Source of the DNA: Batillaria attramentaria
Lineage: Eukaryota; Mollusca; Gastropoda; Batillariidae
Direction: 5' to 3'
NCBI GenBank assembly: GCA_018292915.2
Contig: JACVVK020000325.1
Location: 227,501 to 291,500 of the forward strand
DNA length: 64,000 bases
This document shows, piece after piece, positions 1-10,978 of the stretch. Under the pieces are notes generated by a model. That model saw nothing but the letters and a program-made list of their open reading frames with translations, made no database searches and was not told where the DNA came from. The stretch's first letter is position 1. Every line of letters starts with the position of its first letter. The translations under genes and the position numbers were made by a program.

Positions 1-100
1 CTGGGTCTCGGTTAAGGGTTGGAAAGGGGGAGGGGGGGGGGGTGCAAATCTGTCGACTGAAATAAGTTTGTGCACTAAAGTAGATAATCAAGTGGTATTG

Positions 101-581
101 GTTTGTTTGTTTTTTTGTTTTGTTTTTTTTGGGTTTTGTTTTTTGTTTTTTGCTCCAGTGATGTTCCTCCCAGGTCATGGGTGGAACACGGAGGACTGGG
201 AAGCTGGGACAATTTTTATTATGCATGATGATGGAGATGAGGATGATAGTAAGATGATGCTATGGAGGTCCATGTGGTTTGGGACTGCGGGACAGGGCCG
301 CATTCCACGCTTCCTGTCATAAATATCTCGGCATTAACCAGGCCGTGTAATCATTCACATCATAAGACGTGTCATACTAAGGGAAGCACCCCCAAAGTCG
401 CACCCGTGAAGTGGGTGAAACTCGGCTGTGTGGCAACAGCCTCCCCATCGGGCCCATAGCACACCCGCTCTGGGTAGGAGTCGACCTAGGTAGGAAAAAC
501 CCCGCTGGCCTCGGCTGGGATTCGTACCCGGGTCTCCCGGTCCATGATCCGAAGTGCTAACCACTACACTACGGGAGCCGG
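101..581 (-). mobile_element. SINE family B (tRNA-Val-like head), full length
   Basis: Read on the minus strand, the head near 581 has a tRNA-like A box (GTAGTGTAGTGGTTAGCA type) and a B box (GGTTCGAGTCC type, here slightly decayed), followed by a long unique body and an A-rich tail (T-rich on + at 101-158). It is flanked by a perfect 16-bp target-site duplication (TAATCAAGTGGTATTG at 85-100 and 582-597). The same body recurs at 23248 in the other orientation. Confidence 0.85.
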
Positions 582-645
582 TAATCAAGTGGTATTGTGT
601 TGATTTGCATAGTGTTGTGTTGTGTTTGGTTGTGCTGTTATGTAG

Positions 646-693
646 ATTGTATTGTATTGTATTGTATTGTATTGTATTGTATTGTATTGTATT
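646..693. repeat. (TTGTA)n microsatellite
   Basis: About nine uninterrupted copies of a 5-bp unit, just beyond the SINE insertion site. Reading frames across it are low-complexity artefacts. Confidence 0.9.
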
Positions 694-699
694 CGTGCC

Positions 700-1449
700 A
701 ACGTGCGTGCGAGCATGTGTGCAGGCATGCGTGCAAAAGTAGGGGGCACTGAGGAGAGATAGACAGACAGACAGAGCTCCACCACCATTCGGATTGGATT
801 CTAGTCGTGTGGATATTCCCGTTGCCAAATATAGCAGATGCAGCTGATAGTGACCAGACAACACCAGGCTGTTATCGTAGCTGGTTGACTCACCAGCATT
901 TGCGGTGCACGCAGTGTATTCGGTTGGGTGGACGTCCATACGGTGGGTAAAATATTAATAATATTATAGCATTGATTACGCGGAGCCATAAACAACAATA
1001 ATAACTGAGTATTGTGTTGGCGCTTTGCCCCAGTTTCTTTCACTGGCTCAAAGCGCCGCGAGCTGAACTCAACACGCACGCTCACGTGAACCACTCGCAT
1101 TCTTTCACTGACACACTGGACATGAACACATTGCAAACACGTGGTGCGAAGGGTCAGTTCAGCAACCACATACACAAAACAACAACAACAACAACAGCAA
1201 AGCCAAAAGAAAAAAGCGATACCCAAAATTTTTAAGTACTTTTTTATTTTTTTATTTTTTAACAACATACGTTAAGACAAGAACAGACAGGCATACTCAA
1301 GAACGGTAATACAGTCTGCACTTTCCAGCTGAATCTCGCCGGACGGCGATGAATTAGCATAGTCCAAACATATCCTGCAGTATATTAAGAAGTAGCGAGT
1401 GATTCTCGTTGCTTTTCTGCGCTGGGAGCTCTTAGATTTGGTGATCACT
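700..1449. other. Intergenic DNA without recognisable gene
   Basis: No coding signal is seen. A short inverted repeat (GGCGCTTTG...CAAAGCGCC, 1018-1056) and A/T-rich low-complexity stretches are the only structure. Confidence 0.5.
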
Positions 1450-1463
1450 CTTTCCATACAGGC

Positions 1464-1644
1464 GGGAAGCCGGGGTGGTCGAATGGCAGAGCGTTGGACT
1501 TCTAATGCTCGGGTCGTGAGTTCGTATCCCGGCTGGGGCCAAATGTTTTTATGATGGCTTTTTTTTTTAGCGTTGCCCCGTCTTTGATATCACCCGTATG
1601 TGGTGGAAAAGGACGTTAAACCCCCAAACACCCACCCACCCACC
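1464..1644 (+). mobile_element. SINE family A, full length
   Basis: tRNA-like head with an A box (TGGTCGAATGG) and B box (GTTCGTATCCC); the anticodon-loop position reads CTTCTAA, resembling Arg(UCU). The body ends in the family-specific GTGGTGGAAAAGGACGTTAA and a (CCCA)n-like tail. It is flanked by a 14-bp target-site duplication, CTTTCCATACAGGC, at 1450-1463 and 1645-1658. Its 3' flank reappears inside the chimeric SINE at 9964. Confidence 0.9.
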
Positions 1645-1740
1645 CTTTCCATACAGGCACAGTTCTCTCCCTTGCAGCGTCAACTTGCCTTTTCATATCC
1701 TGGAGTATCTGGAGTAGGTAAACCCTCTTTGTTTTGGGGG

Positions 1741-1965
1741 GTTTTGTTTGTTTGTTTGTTTGTTTGTTTGGTTGGTTGGTTGGTTGGTTGGTTGGTTGGT
1801 TGGTTGGTTGGTTTCTTTGTTTGTTTGTTTCTTTGCTTCTTTCTTTCTTTGCTTCATTCTTGTTGTTTGTTTGTTTGTCTGTTTGTCTGTTTCTTTGTTT
1901 GTAAGTTTGTTTTATTTGTTTGTTTATTCTTTCTTTCTTTCTTCCTTTGTTTCTTAATTTGTATT
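1741..1965. repeat. (GTTT)n/(GGTT)n/(CTTT)n low-complexity tract
   Basis: Successive tetranucleotide blocks, about 225 bp. Both strands are open here only because the repeat lacks stop triplets. Confidence 0.9.
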
Positions 1966-2526
1966 GTGATACCATTCAGACTGCATCATTCATAATATAC
2001 GCTCTAGACAGACCTTACATTTCTTGACTACTTGAATCGATATAGACTGTGTCCCAGCAAGACCTTTAAGCACCGTACCCAAGGAACATACAGTGCATTG
2101 GCACTCGAGACGCTGCACACAAACAGCCGTCAACAAAACACCTCTGCGTGACGCGCGCAGCCTTCGCGAGAACGATAGACAGTGCGAGGTCTACGCATAC
2201 TTTACCTGAACATCAGTCGAGAACATCACGCCACACGAAGACAGACTAAACTCACACAGACCTGACACGTACATCACAAGCGGAACAACAGAATCAGTAC
2301 TGCTTTGGTGAGAATGGAATATTTTTACCTTACACCTTTATGTCATGTACGTCAGGTTATATATCTGTTGTCCGTTACTGGGAAATGTATTTCTGAGTGT
2401 GTCCTACTTCACGGGACGTATACCTGTGTTTTGTTGCGGTGTTGTTGTTGTTGTTATTGTAATTGTAATTGTGAATCGTCTGGTGTATCTATATGTATTT
2501 GTGTGATGTTTTGAATTATGTAGAGT
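1966..2526. other. Upstream region of gene 1, nothing recognised
   Basis: No frame, repeat family or clear promoter motif is visible. The gene 1 promoter or 5' UTR exon may lie here, but the sequence does not show it directly. Confidence 0.3.
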
Positions 2527-2547
2527 GGCTTAAGCCCCCCCCCCCCC

Positions 2548-2588
<41 letters not shown>

Positions 2589-2741
2589 TTATGTTGTGTG
2601 TTTGCTTATTGTTGTTGTTGTTTTGTTTTGTTTTTTGTAGCGGTATTATGTACAATTATCTGGGATTTGAATATGCTTTGATGTGTCTGTTTGGTTTGTT
2701 TTGTGGTGTTTTCGTTGCAATGGTTTGAGTTGATCCGTCTG

Positions 2742-2814
<73 letters not shown>
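2527..2814. repeat. Poly-C tract and (GT)n microsatellite
   Basis: A C-rich run at 2537-2587 and (GT)n at 2743-2814, just upstream of the gene 1 start codon. Confidence 0.9.
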
Positions 2815-2818
<4 letters not shown>

Positions 2819-2973
2819 GTCGGTGTTGCATGAGTAAACTCACTCCATTGTAACGGACCACGGGTCTGTGCAATTTTTAAAAAAAAAATGCCTGGGTCTG
2901 AGTACCTGTTTGTTGGTAATATATTAGTGTATATTAGTGTATACGTGTTGAATTTACGTTGACAGCAGGTGTG

Positions 2974-3127
2974 ATGGCGAGTCCGGAGGAGTGTGACGAG
3001 GACCTGTCTCTGATGGGAGCAGCCGGTGGTTGTGATTCCGTGTTGTCCGAAGACATGGACATGCAAAACGTCCTCTCAGATTCGTTTGAAATTATCCAGA
3101 CCAGCTTTGGAGAACCGGAAGAGACAG
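2974..3127 (+). CDS. Gene 1 coding exon 1
   Basis: Encodes 51 residues beginning MASPEECDEDLSL, acidic and probably disordered. The donor is CAG|GTTGGT and leaves phase 1, matching the next exon. An upstream UTR exon cannot be excluded. The in-frame TTG at 2959 was not preferred over the ATG. Confidence 0.75.
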
Positions 3128-5719
3128 GTTGGTGTGTGGGGCGAGGGAGAGACAGACAGAGACACAGACAGACAGACAGACAGACAGAGGTGTGTGTGTT
3201 CGGGGGGGGGGGGGGGGGGCGGTGGGGCGAAGAAAAAAAAAAGAAGAAAGAGGCAGACACTCAGAGGAATGGAGGATAGCTGTTTGACAGCTCATGTTGT
3301 CAGTGTGTAAGTTTTGAATTATTAAGACGCCTATACTATTGGAAATGCTTTTACAGACTTTGTTACCTATCAAAATGTTACAGCAAAGGAAATAAGACCC
3401 AAGACAAGAAGTGTGTGTGGGGGGGGGGAGGGGGGTTCACGTCCTTTTCCACCACATACGGGTGATATCAAAGACGGGGCAACGATGAAAAAGCCAGCAC
3501 AAATATTTGGCCCCAGCCGGGATTCGAACTCACGACCCGAGTATGGGAAGTCCAACGCTCTACCATTCGGCCACCCTGGCTCCCCTCAAGAAAAGAAATA
3601 CAATGACGAATTTGTCTCTTTTTTCCTAAACAGGTGTCCTAAAGCGTGAAAATTTAGAAAGAGAATTGGAAAGCTTGAAAATACCCCGGGAAACAACTGA
3701 AGGTAAACGGCACGACGTTCTGGAAATCTCCAGAGAAAAGACCGACGAAAAACGTTATGACCGCATGGGAATGTCCGGTGATGAAACTCAGATGAAGCGT
3801 TTCGATACAACAGACGTTTGTGGCGAAGAAACCTTGTTGAAACCTTTTACGAAGAAATCCACTGAAAAAACTGAAAGGAAATATCACGACCCCACCGAAA
3901 TTCCCAGGGAAGGAACTGAGAGAAACTTTGCAGGAATATCTGGTGAAGAAACACAGAGGAAACGTCATGAAGCTAGTGAAGGAACTGAGAGAAACTTTGC
4001 AGGAATATCTGGTGAAGAAACAGAGAGGAAACGTCATGAAGCTAGTGAAGGAACTGAGAGAAAAGGTTTTGAAGCTGCGAGAATACCCAGCAGAGGAACT
4101 GAGAGGAGACCGTATGACTCTGCGGAAGTATCCAACGAAGGAACTGCAAGAAAACGTTACGAATCCACAGGAATGCCCAGTGATGGAACTGAAAGGAAAC
4201 GTCACCTTGAGGGAATGTCAAGTGAAGGATCCAGAAGGAACATGTATGACGTCAAAGCCTCTCGCGGCACAACAGCCATGGGAATCAGCGGGGATCCGCG
4301 TGCTGGCCAATCAGGAGCACGGAACGTTCCAATAGGTTTGCATTAATTACATTTTGGGAGGTTACCATTCTATTTTCTTCCGTTCAGTCACCAATCTCTT
4401 TTACTTTCTCTATATGCCACCCATTAATCGTTTTTGCAAACGTTGCAATTGAGAAGCTCTTGGCCGCCAGATGAACAAGTAATTGGTTTCTCCATTTGTC
4501 ACATCAGTTTGTGCTGTAGAATTTACCCGTGGTAATCGCTTCAAAGAAAGCAGTGTTTTAGATAGCGAATGCCTTAATTTCTTGATTGGGCGACTACTGT
4601 GAATTTTCTCGGTGACAGGAAAAGTCAAGGGAAATGTGATCATAGCAGAACAAGTGGTCAACAAACACAAGTACACCATAGCAGAACAGTACATTCACGT
4701 GGACGCAACCAACTGCTATCTGGGGTCATCACGCGGCGCTGGCGGTTATGAACAACTGAAGGGTAAAAAACAATAGATAAGCGTCTGATCCAGTAATTAC
4801 TATATTTCATCCATTTTATCCTCGTCATCTAAAAAATTGGACGCTTTAAAAAAGAACGTTTGCACACATATGATTTGATAAACGACTCACTTTGCCGGTT
4901 AGAGATTATCATGAAATCGTGGGTTGTTGTTGTTGTTGTTGTTGTTGTTGTTCGGAGAAGGTAAAGTGCTTTGTGGAACCCTTTTTATCATCATGTTTGG
5001 TAGAACTGCAGTCAGTTAGCATGGTAACCCCCAAAACAATTCGGATGAAAGGGATTAATCTGGATGTTATATTCAGGGTGGGTGGGTGTTTGGGGGTTTA
5101 ACGTCCTTTTCCACCACCTACGGGTGATATCAAAGACGGGGCAACAATGAAAAAGCCAGCACATATATTTGGCCCCAGCCGGGATACGAACTCAGGTGGA
5201 TGTCACATTCAGAATGTATAGAGTGTGTGCAAAGCCATTGTCGTGAGTGAATGAACAACAAACCTATGATATATAATGCTGTTACGCTATCACAAATGGC
5301 ATGAAAAGTGTGCGGCATCTGTGTCTGTATTTACACTAGGGCTGTTCAGCTCACCCATTTGTACTGTTTTGCCTGTTTTGCTGATAACAAGACTGTCACT
5401 AGTGCTCACCGAAAGAAATCTAGTCATCGTTTCTGAACTGTTCAGTGTCTTTGCGGGGCTTCTTGGCGTGCTGCCAGCTAGTCTATGTAGCGGATTTTCC
5501 CGTTCTCAATAATAGGTTACTAGACCGAGATAGCTACAGTGGGAAGGCCCAAGATGTTCCGTGCCAATAGCACGTACAGAGACCTACTTCAGGTCAAATC
5601 AGCAAACAGCCAACGATTATATAATCGCTATCAGTATCAACGTCTAGTTTGGCTATTGGTTGGTTTGGGGTTGTTTGGTGTATATTTGTTTGTTTCTTTG
5701 TTTGGGGTTGTTTTGTTTT

Positions 5720-5761
<42 letters not shown>

Positions 5762-5769
5762 TGTTGGGG

Positions 5770-5804
<35 letters not shown>

Positions 5805-5810
5805 TGTTGG

Positions 5811-5849
<39 letters not shown>

Positions 5850-8800
5850 GCTTTTGGGTTTGTTTCTTTCTTTCTTTGTTTCTTTGTTTTCTTGGAGGCG
5901 AGGGGGGTGCAGGGGATGTACTTTATCGCACTTAACCTTATTTTATAAATACGTAGCTCTCCGATACCTGACACGATTACATCCCATTTTATCTACTGCA
6001 GATCAGAGTGCAGCGGAAATCCACTCTGACGAAAGCTTGTTCGTGGAGACGACGATCTACCAAGTGGCTAAACGCCAACTCCAGGAAAACTGCGTACTGC
6101 TGATCTCCGGGCGACCTGGGAGCGGCAAATCCACCCTGGGTAGAGCCTTGCTGCGGGATTACCAGACCCAGGGCTTCACCCCTCTTGTCCTGCACACGTG
6201 GCATGAATGGAGAGATCACGTGCACACTAAACGTCAGCAGGTTATCTTGATTGAAGACGTTTTCGGTCAGGACGCTTTCTCGCAAAAGCTGTACAACCTC
6301 TGGTCGAAATCGTTCCGCACGATGCTCGATTTTTCGCGAAGCTCGAGATCTAGGGTGATTATGACGGTCCGGCAGACTGTCAAAGACGAGGCAGCAAGGA
6401 AAGGAAACGATGATTTTAATGCTATCCCTGTCTTAGAAACCGGTCCCCTTGTAGAGGCTGAAAAGATAAGCATGATCATCCAACACATGGAAACCGCGGG
6501 CAAGCAGTTTAACGAGTACATACTCGCGGAGATCCTCCAGTTTGACAAGAGCGGATCCGTTTTCCCTTCCTGTTGTAGGGAATTTGCGAAACTTACCAGC
6601 AACAACAACCCCAAGACCTGGATCTTCAGTCTGTATGAAGAGGAGAGTAGCAACAGCGGTTTGCAGGTCGCTGCCAAGTTGGGCCTTGTTGACCAGGTTC
6701 ACATCCTGCTCCAGAGACGCGTGAACCTCGATATGCAAGATGGACACGGGTTGACGCCGCTCCACTACGCTTCTGTCAACGGCCACCTGGAAGTCGCGAG
6801 AGCTTTGCTGGAGGCCGGAGCCAATACTCATCTCAAAGACTACGCCGGAAGAACGCCATTGCACAGAGCCAGCGAGATGGGACATGCCTTGATCGCTGAA
6901 GAGTTGCTGCGGCGCAAGGCTGAGGTTAATGTAGCAGACAACAATCTGCACACGCCCCTTCATCTTGCAAGCCTTGCCGGGCGTCTCGATGTAGTCCAAA
7001 CTTTGCTCCAGGGCAAGGCCGACGTCAACCATGTCAACGAATTAGGATCTGTGGCTCTGCACATGGCTTGCTTGAACGGCCATTTGGACATCGCCCAGCT
7101 GCTCATCAAATCCGGAACACCAGTGGATGTCCAGAACGCTCTTGATGTGTCATCCTTACACCTTGCGAGCATAAAAGGTCACAGAGACATTACGGAACTT
7201 CTCCTTCGAAACGGAGCGGACGTCAACGGGAGAGGGGAGAACCAGCGTACTGCCCTGCACCACGCTAGTTCCGAAGGCCACATTGACGTCTTGAGGCTTC
7301 TGCTAGACAAACGAGCGAATCTCGAGGCCGTGGACGTGCAGAACTTCACTGCCCTGCACCACGCCTGCAGCTCCGGGAAGAGAGAGTCTGCCGACCTCTT
7401 GCTAGACCACGGAGCCAAAGTTTCAGCAAAAACCAACAAGGGATGGACCGCGCTTCATTTTGCTGGCTACTTCGGACACAACGATATCATTGGCAGTTTG
7501 GTTTCGCGCGGTGCCGACACCAATGCGCGAGACTTCAGAGGGTGGACCGCTCTACATCTTGCGTGCCAGGAAGGTAGGTCGACCTCTGTGGACCTGCTGC
7601 TGACCAGCGGAGCCAACCCCGAAGCCAGAGACGATGCGAGGCTGACGCCGTTGCACCGCGCGTCCAGGAGCGGGCATGCTGAAGTAATAAGAGTCCTAGT
7701 GGCGCACGGAGCTGACGTTGCTGCGAGAGACAACGACAAACACACGCCACTTCATCTTGCCAGCCAGGAAGGGAAACTTCCTGCAGTGAAGGTCCTCTTG
7801 GAAAGCGGCGCGAAAACTGAAGTCAGCGCTTTGAAGGGCGTGACCCCGCTGCACGAAGCGTGCCGGGCTGGTCATGATGACGTGACCGAAGCTTTGATCG
7901 CTGGAGGAGCCGATGTGGAGGTCAAGGACGACAAGGGCCGGACGCCGATGCACTACGTCAGCAGTGTTGGCCACTTTCACCTCATCGACACTTTGGTGGA
8001 GCGAAAAGCGGCCATTGACTCGAAGGACACCAAGGGTGACACGCCGCTCCATTTCGCATGCAGAGAAGGAAACCTCCAAGTTGTGGAAGTCCTACTGAAC
8101 AAAGGCGCCGATATCGAGGCCAGAGATGACGATGGAAATACGCCACTTCATCTTGCAAGCGTCCAGGGCCGCATCAGTGTCATCAAACGTCTTTTACAGG
8201 AAGGAGCCAACACTGAGGTCTACGAAAAGAACGGCTGGACTCCGGTCCACATGGCCAGTTACAAAGGCCACCAGGACGTCGTAGACTTGTTGCTAGGCAA
8301 CAGCCAAAGCCCGAGCCAAGCTTCGTCCGATGACTCCACGACCAAGCACAAAGTGACAGTCGACGCCGAGGAGATCGACAAGTGGACACCGCTGCATCTC
8401 GCTTGTCAGGAAGGCAAAGAACAAACAGTGGACACTCTGCTGGATCGTGGGGCCAGTATCGACGCCAAAGACCGCGATGGTTGCGCTCCCCTGCACCGCG
8501 CATGCGTCCAGAAACACCAGTCTATCGTCAGGGTCCTTCTGGTTCGCGGCGCCGGGACTGAAGTCAGGACAAAGCATGGATGGACGCCTCTTCATCTGGT
8601 GTGCGCCATGGGGCCGTCAGGAATCGAACTTGTGAAGCTGTTGATTGATTTTGGAGCAGATTTGAACGCAACGGACGAAACCCACAGCACTCCGCTTCAC
8701 CTGGCTTGTAAGAAGAATCACGAAGGAGTCGCCGAATGCCTTCTGAAAGCCGGCGCCGATACAGAAATCCGTGATGAGGACGGCCGAACAGCGCTGCATT

Positions 8801-9393
8801 ATGTCTGTTACAAGCACCACTTGGAGACCTTTTCCACACTGATGAATTACAAGGCGTCTGGAAACGCGATGGATCTCGCAGACAAGACTCCACTGCATAC
8901 CGCCAGTGAACGAGGCTACGACGATTTCGTGGCGGTGTTACTCAAGAAACACGCCGACCCCAACGCTAAGGACAAAGACGGAAGGACGCCCCTCCACCAC
9001 GCCGCTTGCAAAGGCCACATAGAAGTCGCGAAACGTTTGGTCGAAGCCAAGGCCTCCGTCAACGCGGCAGATGCCAAAGGCGTGACTCCCCTGATACTGG
9101 CAAGCAAGGAAGGCCACAAAATTCTCGCAGAAGTCCTTTTGAATCGCCGTGCTGACATCCAGGCGAAAGATAAGGAAGGGATGACGCCACTTCACCACGC
9201 TTGCGCAGAAGACCGACAGGACGTGGCACGCCTCCTGGTGTCGAGAGGAGCGGGGACGATGGTCACCGACGCCAAGGGGAGAACACCCTACAGAGTGGCG
9301 ACGAGCAAGGGGAATTTGAACATGGTGCGGATACTGGCCGGAAACACTTTGAAAACTGGAGGAAAAGCCGTGCTGGACCTGGTGTTTTCCTAG
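2974..9393 (+). CDS. Gene 1: linear-repeat / STAND NTPase / 27-ankyrin protein
   Basis: Four coding exons (2974-3127, 3634-4335, 4619-4762, 6002-9393) join with all three introns in phase 1 and give exactly 1464 codons including stop (1463 aa). The start ATG (2974) has G at -3 and +4. Order of parts: acidic N-terminus (1-51); 15-residue tandem repeats (about 55-265); a short exon of unknown fold (286-333); a P-loop NTPase with Walker A GRPGSGKST (370-378), Walker B VILIEDVFG (414-422) and a later RVIMTVR strand; then about 27 ankyrin repeats (about 551-1450). The NTPase pattern (VETTIYQVAKRQL before the P-loop, hydrophobic-ED-FG Walker B) fits the nSTAND3 group of STAND ATPases, which act as ligand-gated oligomerising switches. 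Ankyrin arrays commonly bind the ligand. No effector domain is seen within the protein; an immune or stress-sensor role is inferred. The neighbouring downstream gene has ankyrins plus a Death domain. Confidence 0.85.
3417..3584 (-). mobile_element. SINE family A in gene 1 intron 1
   Basis: Complete family A body in antisense orientation: tail motif AACGTCC/ACGTCCTTTTCCACCACA at the left end and the tRNA-like head (GAGCCAGGGTGGCCGAATGG on minus) at the right end. Confidence 0.85.
3634..4335 (+). CDS. Gene 1 coding exon 2: 15-residue linear repeats
   Basis: 702 nt, 234 codons, phase 1 at both ends; acceptor CAG|GTGTCC and donor ATAG|GTTTGC. The spliced frame encodes about 15 imperfect repeats of consensus [EG]-T-E-R-K-R-[YHF]-[DE]-x-x-x-[IMV]-[PS]-x-[EDG], for example EGTARKRYESTGMPS. 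Two repeats have fused and duplicated recently (69 nt). The +1 frame is also open from 3928 to 4335 and would be Leu/Lys/Glu-rich and coiled-coil-like; splice phase selects the first frame. I do not recognise a family; the region looks like a disordered scaffold of repeated linear motifs with a conserved Tyr/His-acid position. Confidence 0.75.
3909..4056 (+). repeat. Near-perfect 69-nt tandem duplication inside exon 2
   Basis: Copies at 3909-3977 and 3978-4046 differ by about one base, and a third begins at 4047 before diverging. The 69-nt period is a multiple of three, so both open frames are preserved. Confidence 0.9.
4619..4762 (+). CDS. Gene 1 coding exon 3
   Basis: 144 nt, phase 1 to phase 1; acceptor GACAG|GAAAAG, donor AAGG|GTAAAA. 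Encodes a beta-strand-like stretch (KVKGNVIIAEQVV, then YTIAEQYIHV) directly before the NTPase exon. No family recognised. Confidence 0.7.
5077..5195 (-). mobile_element. 5'-truncated SINE family A in gene 1 intron 3
   Basis: Only the 3' two-thirds of family A is present. Flanks TGGATGTTATATTCAG and TGGATGTCACATTCAG look like a slightly diverged target-site duplication. Confidence 0.8.
5719..5850. repeat. (GT)n microsatellite in gene 1 intron 3
   Basis: Three (GT)n blocks separated by a repeated short GTTGGGG interruption. The block is open in the frame of exon 4, which artificially extends that open frame upstream to 5539. Confidence 0.9.
6002..9393 (+). CDS. Gene 1 coding exon 4: NTPase and 27 ankyrin repeats
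   Basis: A single 3392-nt exon; acceptor TACTGCAG|ATCAG restores the Asp codon split from exon 3. It begins DQSAAEIHSDESLFVETT, then the P-loop at 6109, Walker B at 6241, and the first ankyrin unit near 6655. Most units carry the canonical G-x-T-P-L-H core at 33-residue spacing; repeat 17 has an inserted 16-residue Ser/Thr-rich loop near 8310-8365. The last repeat degenerates and the frame stops at 9391-9393. An uninterrupted array of this size contrasts with gene 2, where each repeat has its own exon. Confidence 0.9.
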
Positions 9394-9514
9394 ACACGTG
9401 CGATAAGTGAGTCCAGTCTCGGCAAACAGTTTATGTAAGAGATGTACACATCTCCACCGTATTCCTCCACCCTCTGTCACCCCCATCCCACCCCACCCAC
9501 TCCTCCCCAGGGAT

Positions 9515-9878
9515 CCGGGATAGCCAAGAATTGCAGTGGACTATCAAAGCCCGGGTTGTGCGTTCCAATCCCGGTCTAACACGCGAGATGCACCATATAC
9601 TCCCAGGTACTTCCATCTGAGAGCACAAATACGCTGCATTGAGCCGGGACGATTTATGCGTACGCGTAAAGTGGCCTGGGCCAATACAGTTTTAGACTGT
9701 AAGTGCCCTGCTGCCAAACGTACCAGTGAGTGTTACAACGTGATATTACAGCTGGTGGAGCAGCAGACCTTAAATGCTCCGGTCTCGCGTCCGAATCCGA
9801 GATGAGTCATGAATGTTTGCTGGCTTTTTCCTCGATGCCTCGTCTTTGATAATTAGTTTGGTGTTAAAAAAAAAAGGT
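9515..9878 (+). repeat. Possible diverged tRNA-like SINE
   Basis: A B-box-like GTTCCAATCCC near 9568 and a tail (GCTGGCTTTTTC...CGTCTTTGATAAT, 9823-9852) resembling the family A body, ending in a poly-A run. Too diverged to bound securely. Confidence 0.35.
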
Positions 9879-9963
9879 GTTAAACCTGAAAACGACTTAC
9901 GAATAGCCACCACCCTCTCCGTGTCCACCTACACCCACAAACCCCCAAACCATCATTCTAGAG

Positions 9964-10320
9964 GGGAGCCGGGGTGGCCGAATGGTAGAGCGTTGGACTT
10001 CTAATGCTCGGGTCGTGAGTTCGTATCCCGGCCAGGGCTAAATGTTTGTGCTGGCTTTTTCATAGTTGCCCCGTCTTTGATATCACCCGTTAAACCCCCA
10101 AACACCCACCGACCCACCCACCCTTTCCATACAGACACAGTTCGCTCCCTTGCAGCGTCAACTTACCTTTTCGTATCCTGGAGTAGTCGGAGTAGGTAAA
10201 CCCTCTTTGTTTTGGGGCCAAAATATTTGTGCTGGTTTTTTCATCGTTGCCCCGTCTTTGATATCACCCACACGTGGTGGAAAAGGACGTTAAACACCCA
10301 AACACCAACCACCAACCAAG
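9964..10320 (+). mobile_element. Chimeric SINE: family A + transduced flank + second family A tail
   Basis: Family A head and most of its body occupy 9964-10122 with a small internal deletion. Positions 10123-10216 closely match the 3' flank of the SINE at 1464 (1645-1741), and 10215-10320 is a second family A 3' half. The whole unit has a perfect 13-bp target-site duplication (CATCATTCTAGAG, 9951-9963 and 10321-10333), so it inserted as one piece. Confidence 0.85.
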
Positions 10321-10333
10321 CATCATTCTAGAG

Positions 10334-10978
10334 CACGTTTACATCTTATCAGTGTTTTAGCTGCAGAACTCACGTTGTCCAAGCTTCAGTTGTCCAAACT
10401 AAACTGTTTTACACAATATCTTAGACATTCGTAACACAACATTTGTTTTCTTTGACGATTGGAGCGGTTCGCATTTGAACATGGGAACGATAACATACTT
10501 TATCTACTATTGCCACTTGATTCTTATAGATAGTCAAAGCTGTGATGTCATTTGAGAGCGTCACCAACAAACGAAAACGAATTCCGTTTTATTCTCTGTT
10601 TGTTTGTTTCATTGTTTTTGTGTTTTATTTTGGTAATTGTTGCTTTTTGTTTTGTTTTGTTTCGTTTTTTACCAGCAAAGGCACTGTAATAAAAGTGAAT
10701 CAGTGTTGCTGGGGACTGATGCTGTTTTGAAATGTACATTTGAGTATGTTTTGAAGTACACGCACCTTTTCATTTTCGGTCTTTTGACATCGTTTTTGCA
10801 TTTGACAATGATTATGAATGCTGCGCAAGCATTCACATGTTCGTCATCCCTTCAGGTTATGTTTTCACGTGTAAACTGTATAATCTTTGTTCTTTTCGTC
10901 GCCTCACAAAAAAATTGATTGTGATCAATCCACCGGTTTACAACTCTTGTTTTGTACAATGTACTACTTTTTGTCAGC
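10334..10978. other. Intergenic DNA, nothing recognised
   Basis: A/T-rich sequence without a supportable frame or named repeat. Confidence 0.4.

Noticed and set aside
355..939. 194-codon minus-strand open frame
   Set aside because: It spans SINE B and the (TTGTA)n repeat; no protein-like composition.
3928..4335. The coiled-coil-like frame as the main gene 1 exon 2 frame
   Set aside because: The splice phases of exons 1 and 3 select the other frame; kept only as a finding on dual openness.
5539..6001. Upstream extension of the NTPase-ankyrin frame to an ATG at 5539
   Set aside because: The segment is intron: it reads through (GT)n as Cys/Val runs, and the acceptor at 6001 joins in phase with three upstream exons.
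6267..9486. Several long minus-strand open frames under gene 1
   Set aside because: Antisense shadows of the ankyrin exon; no independent coding signal.
9964..10030. SINE A and B heads as functional tRNA genes
   Set aside because: A and B boxes are present, but stems are imperfect and each is followed by a SINE body.
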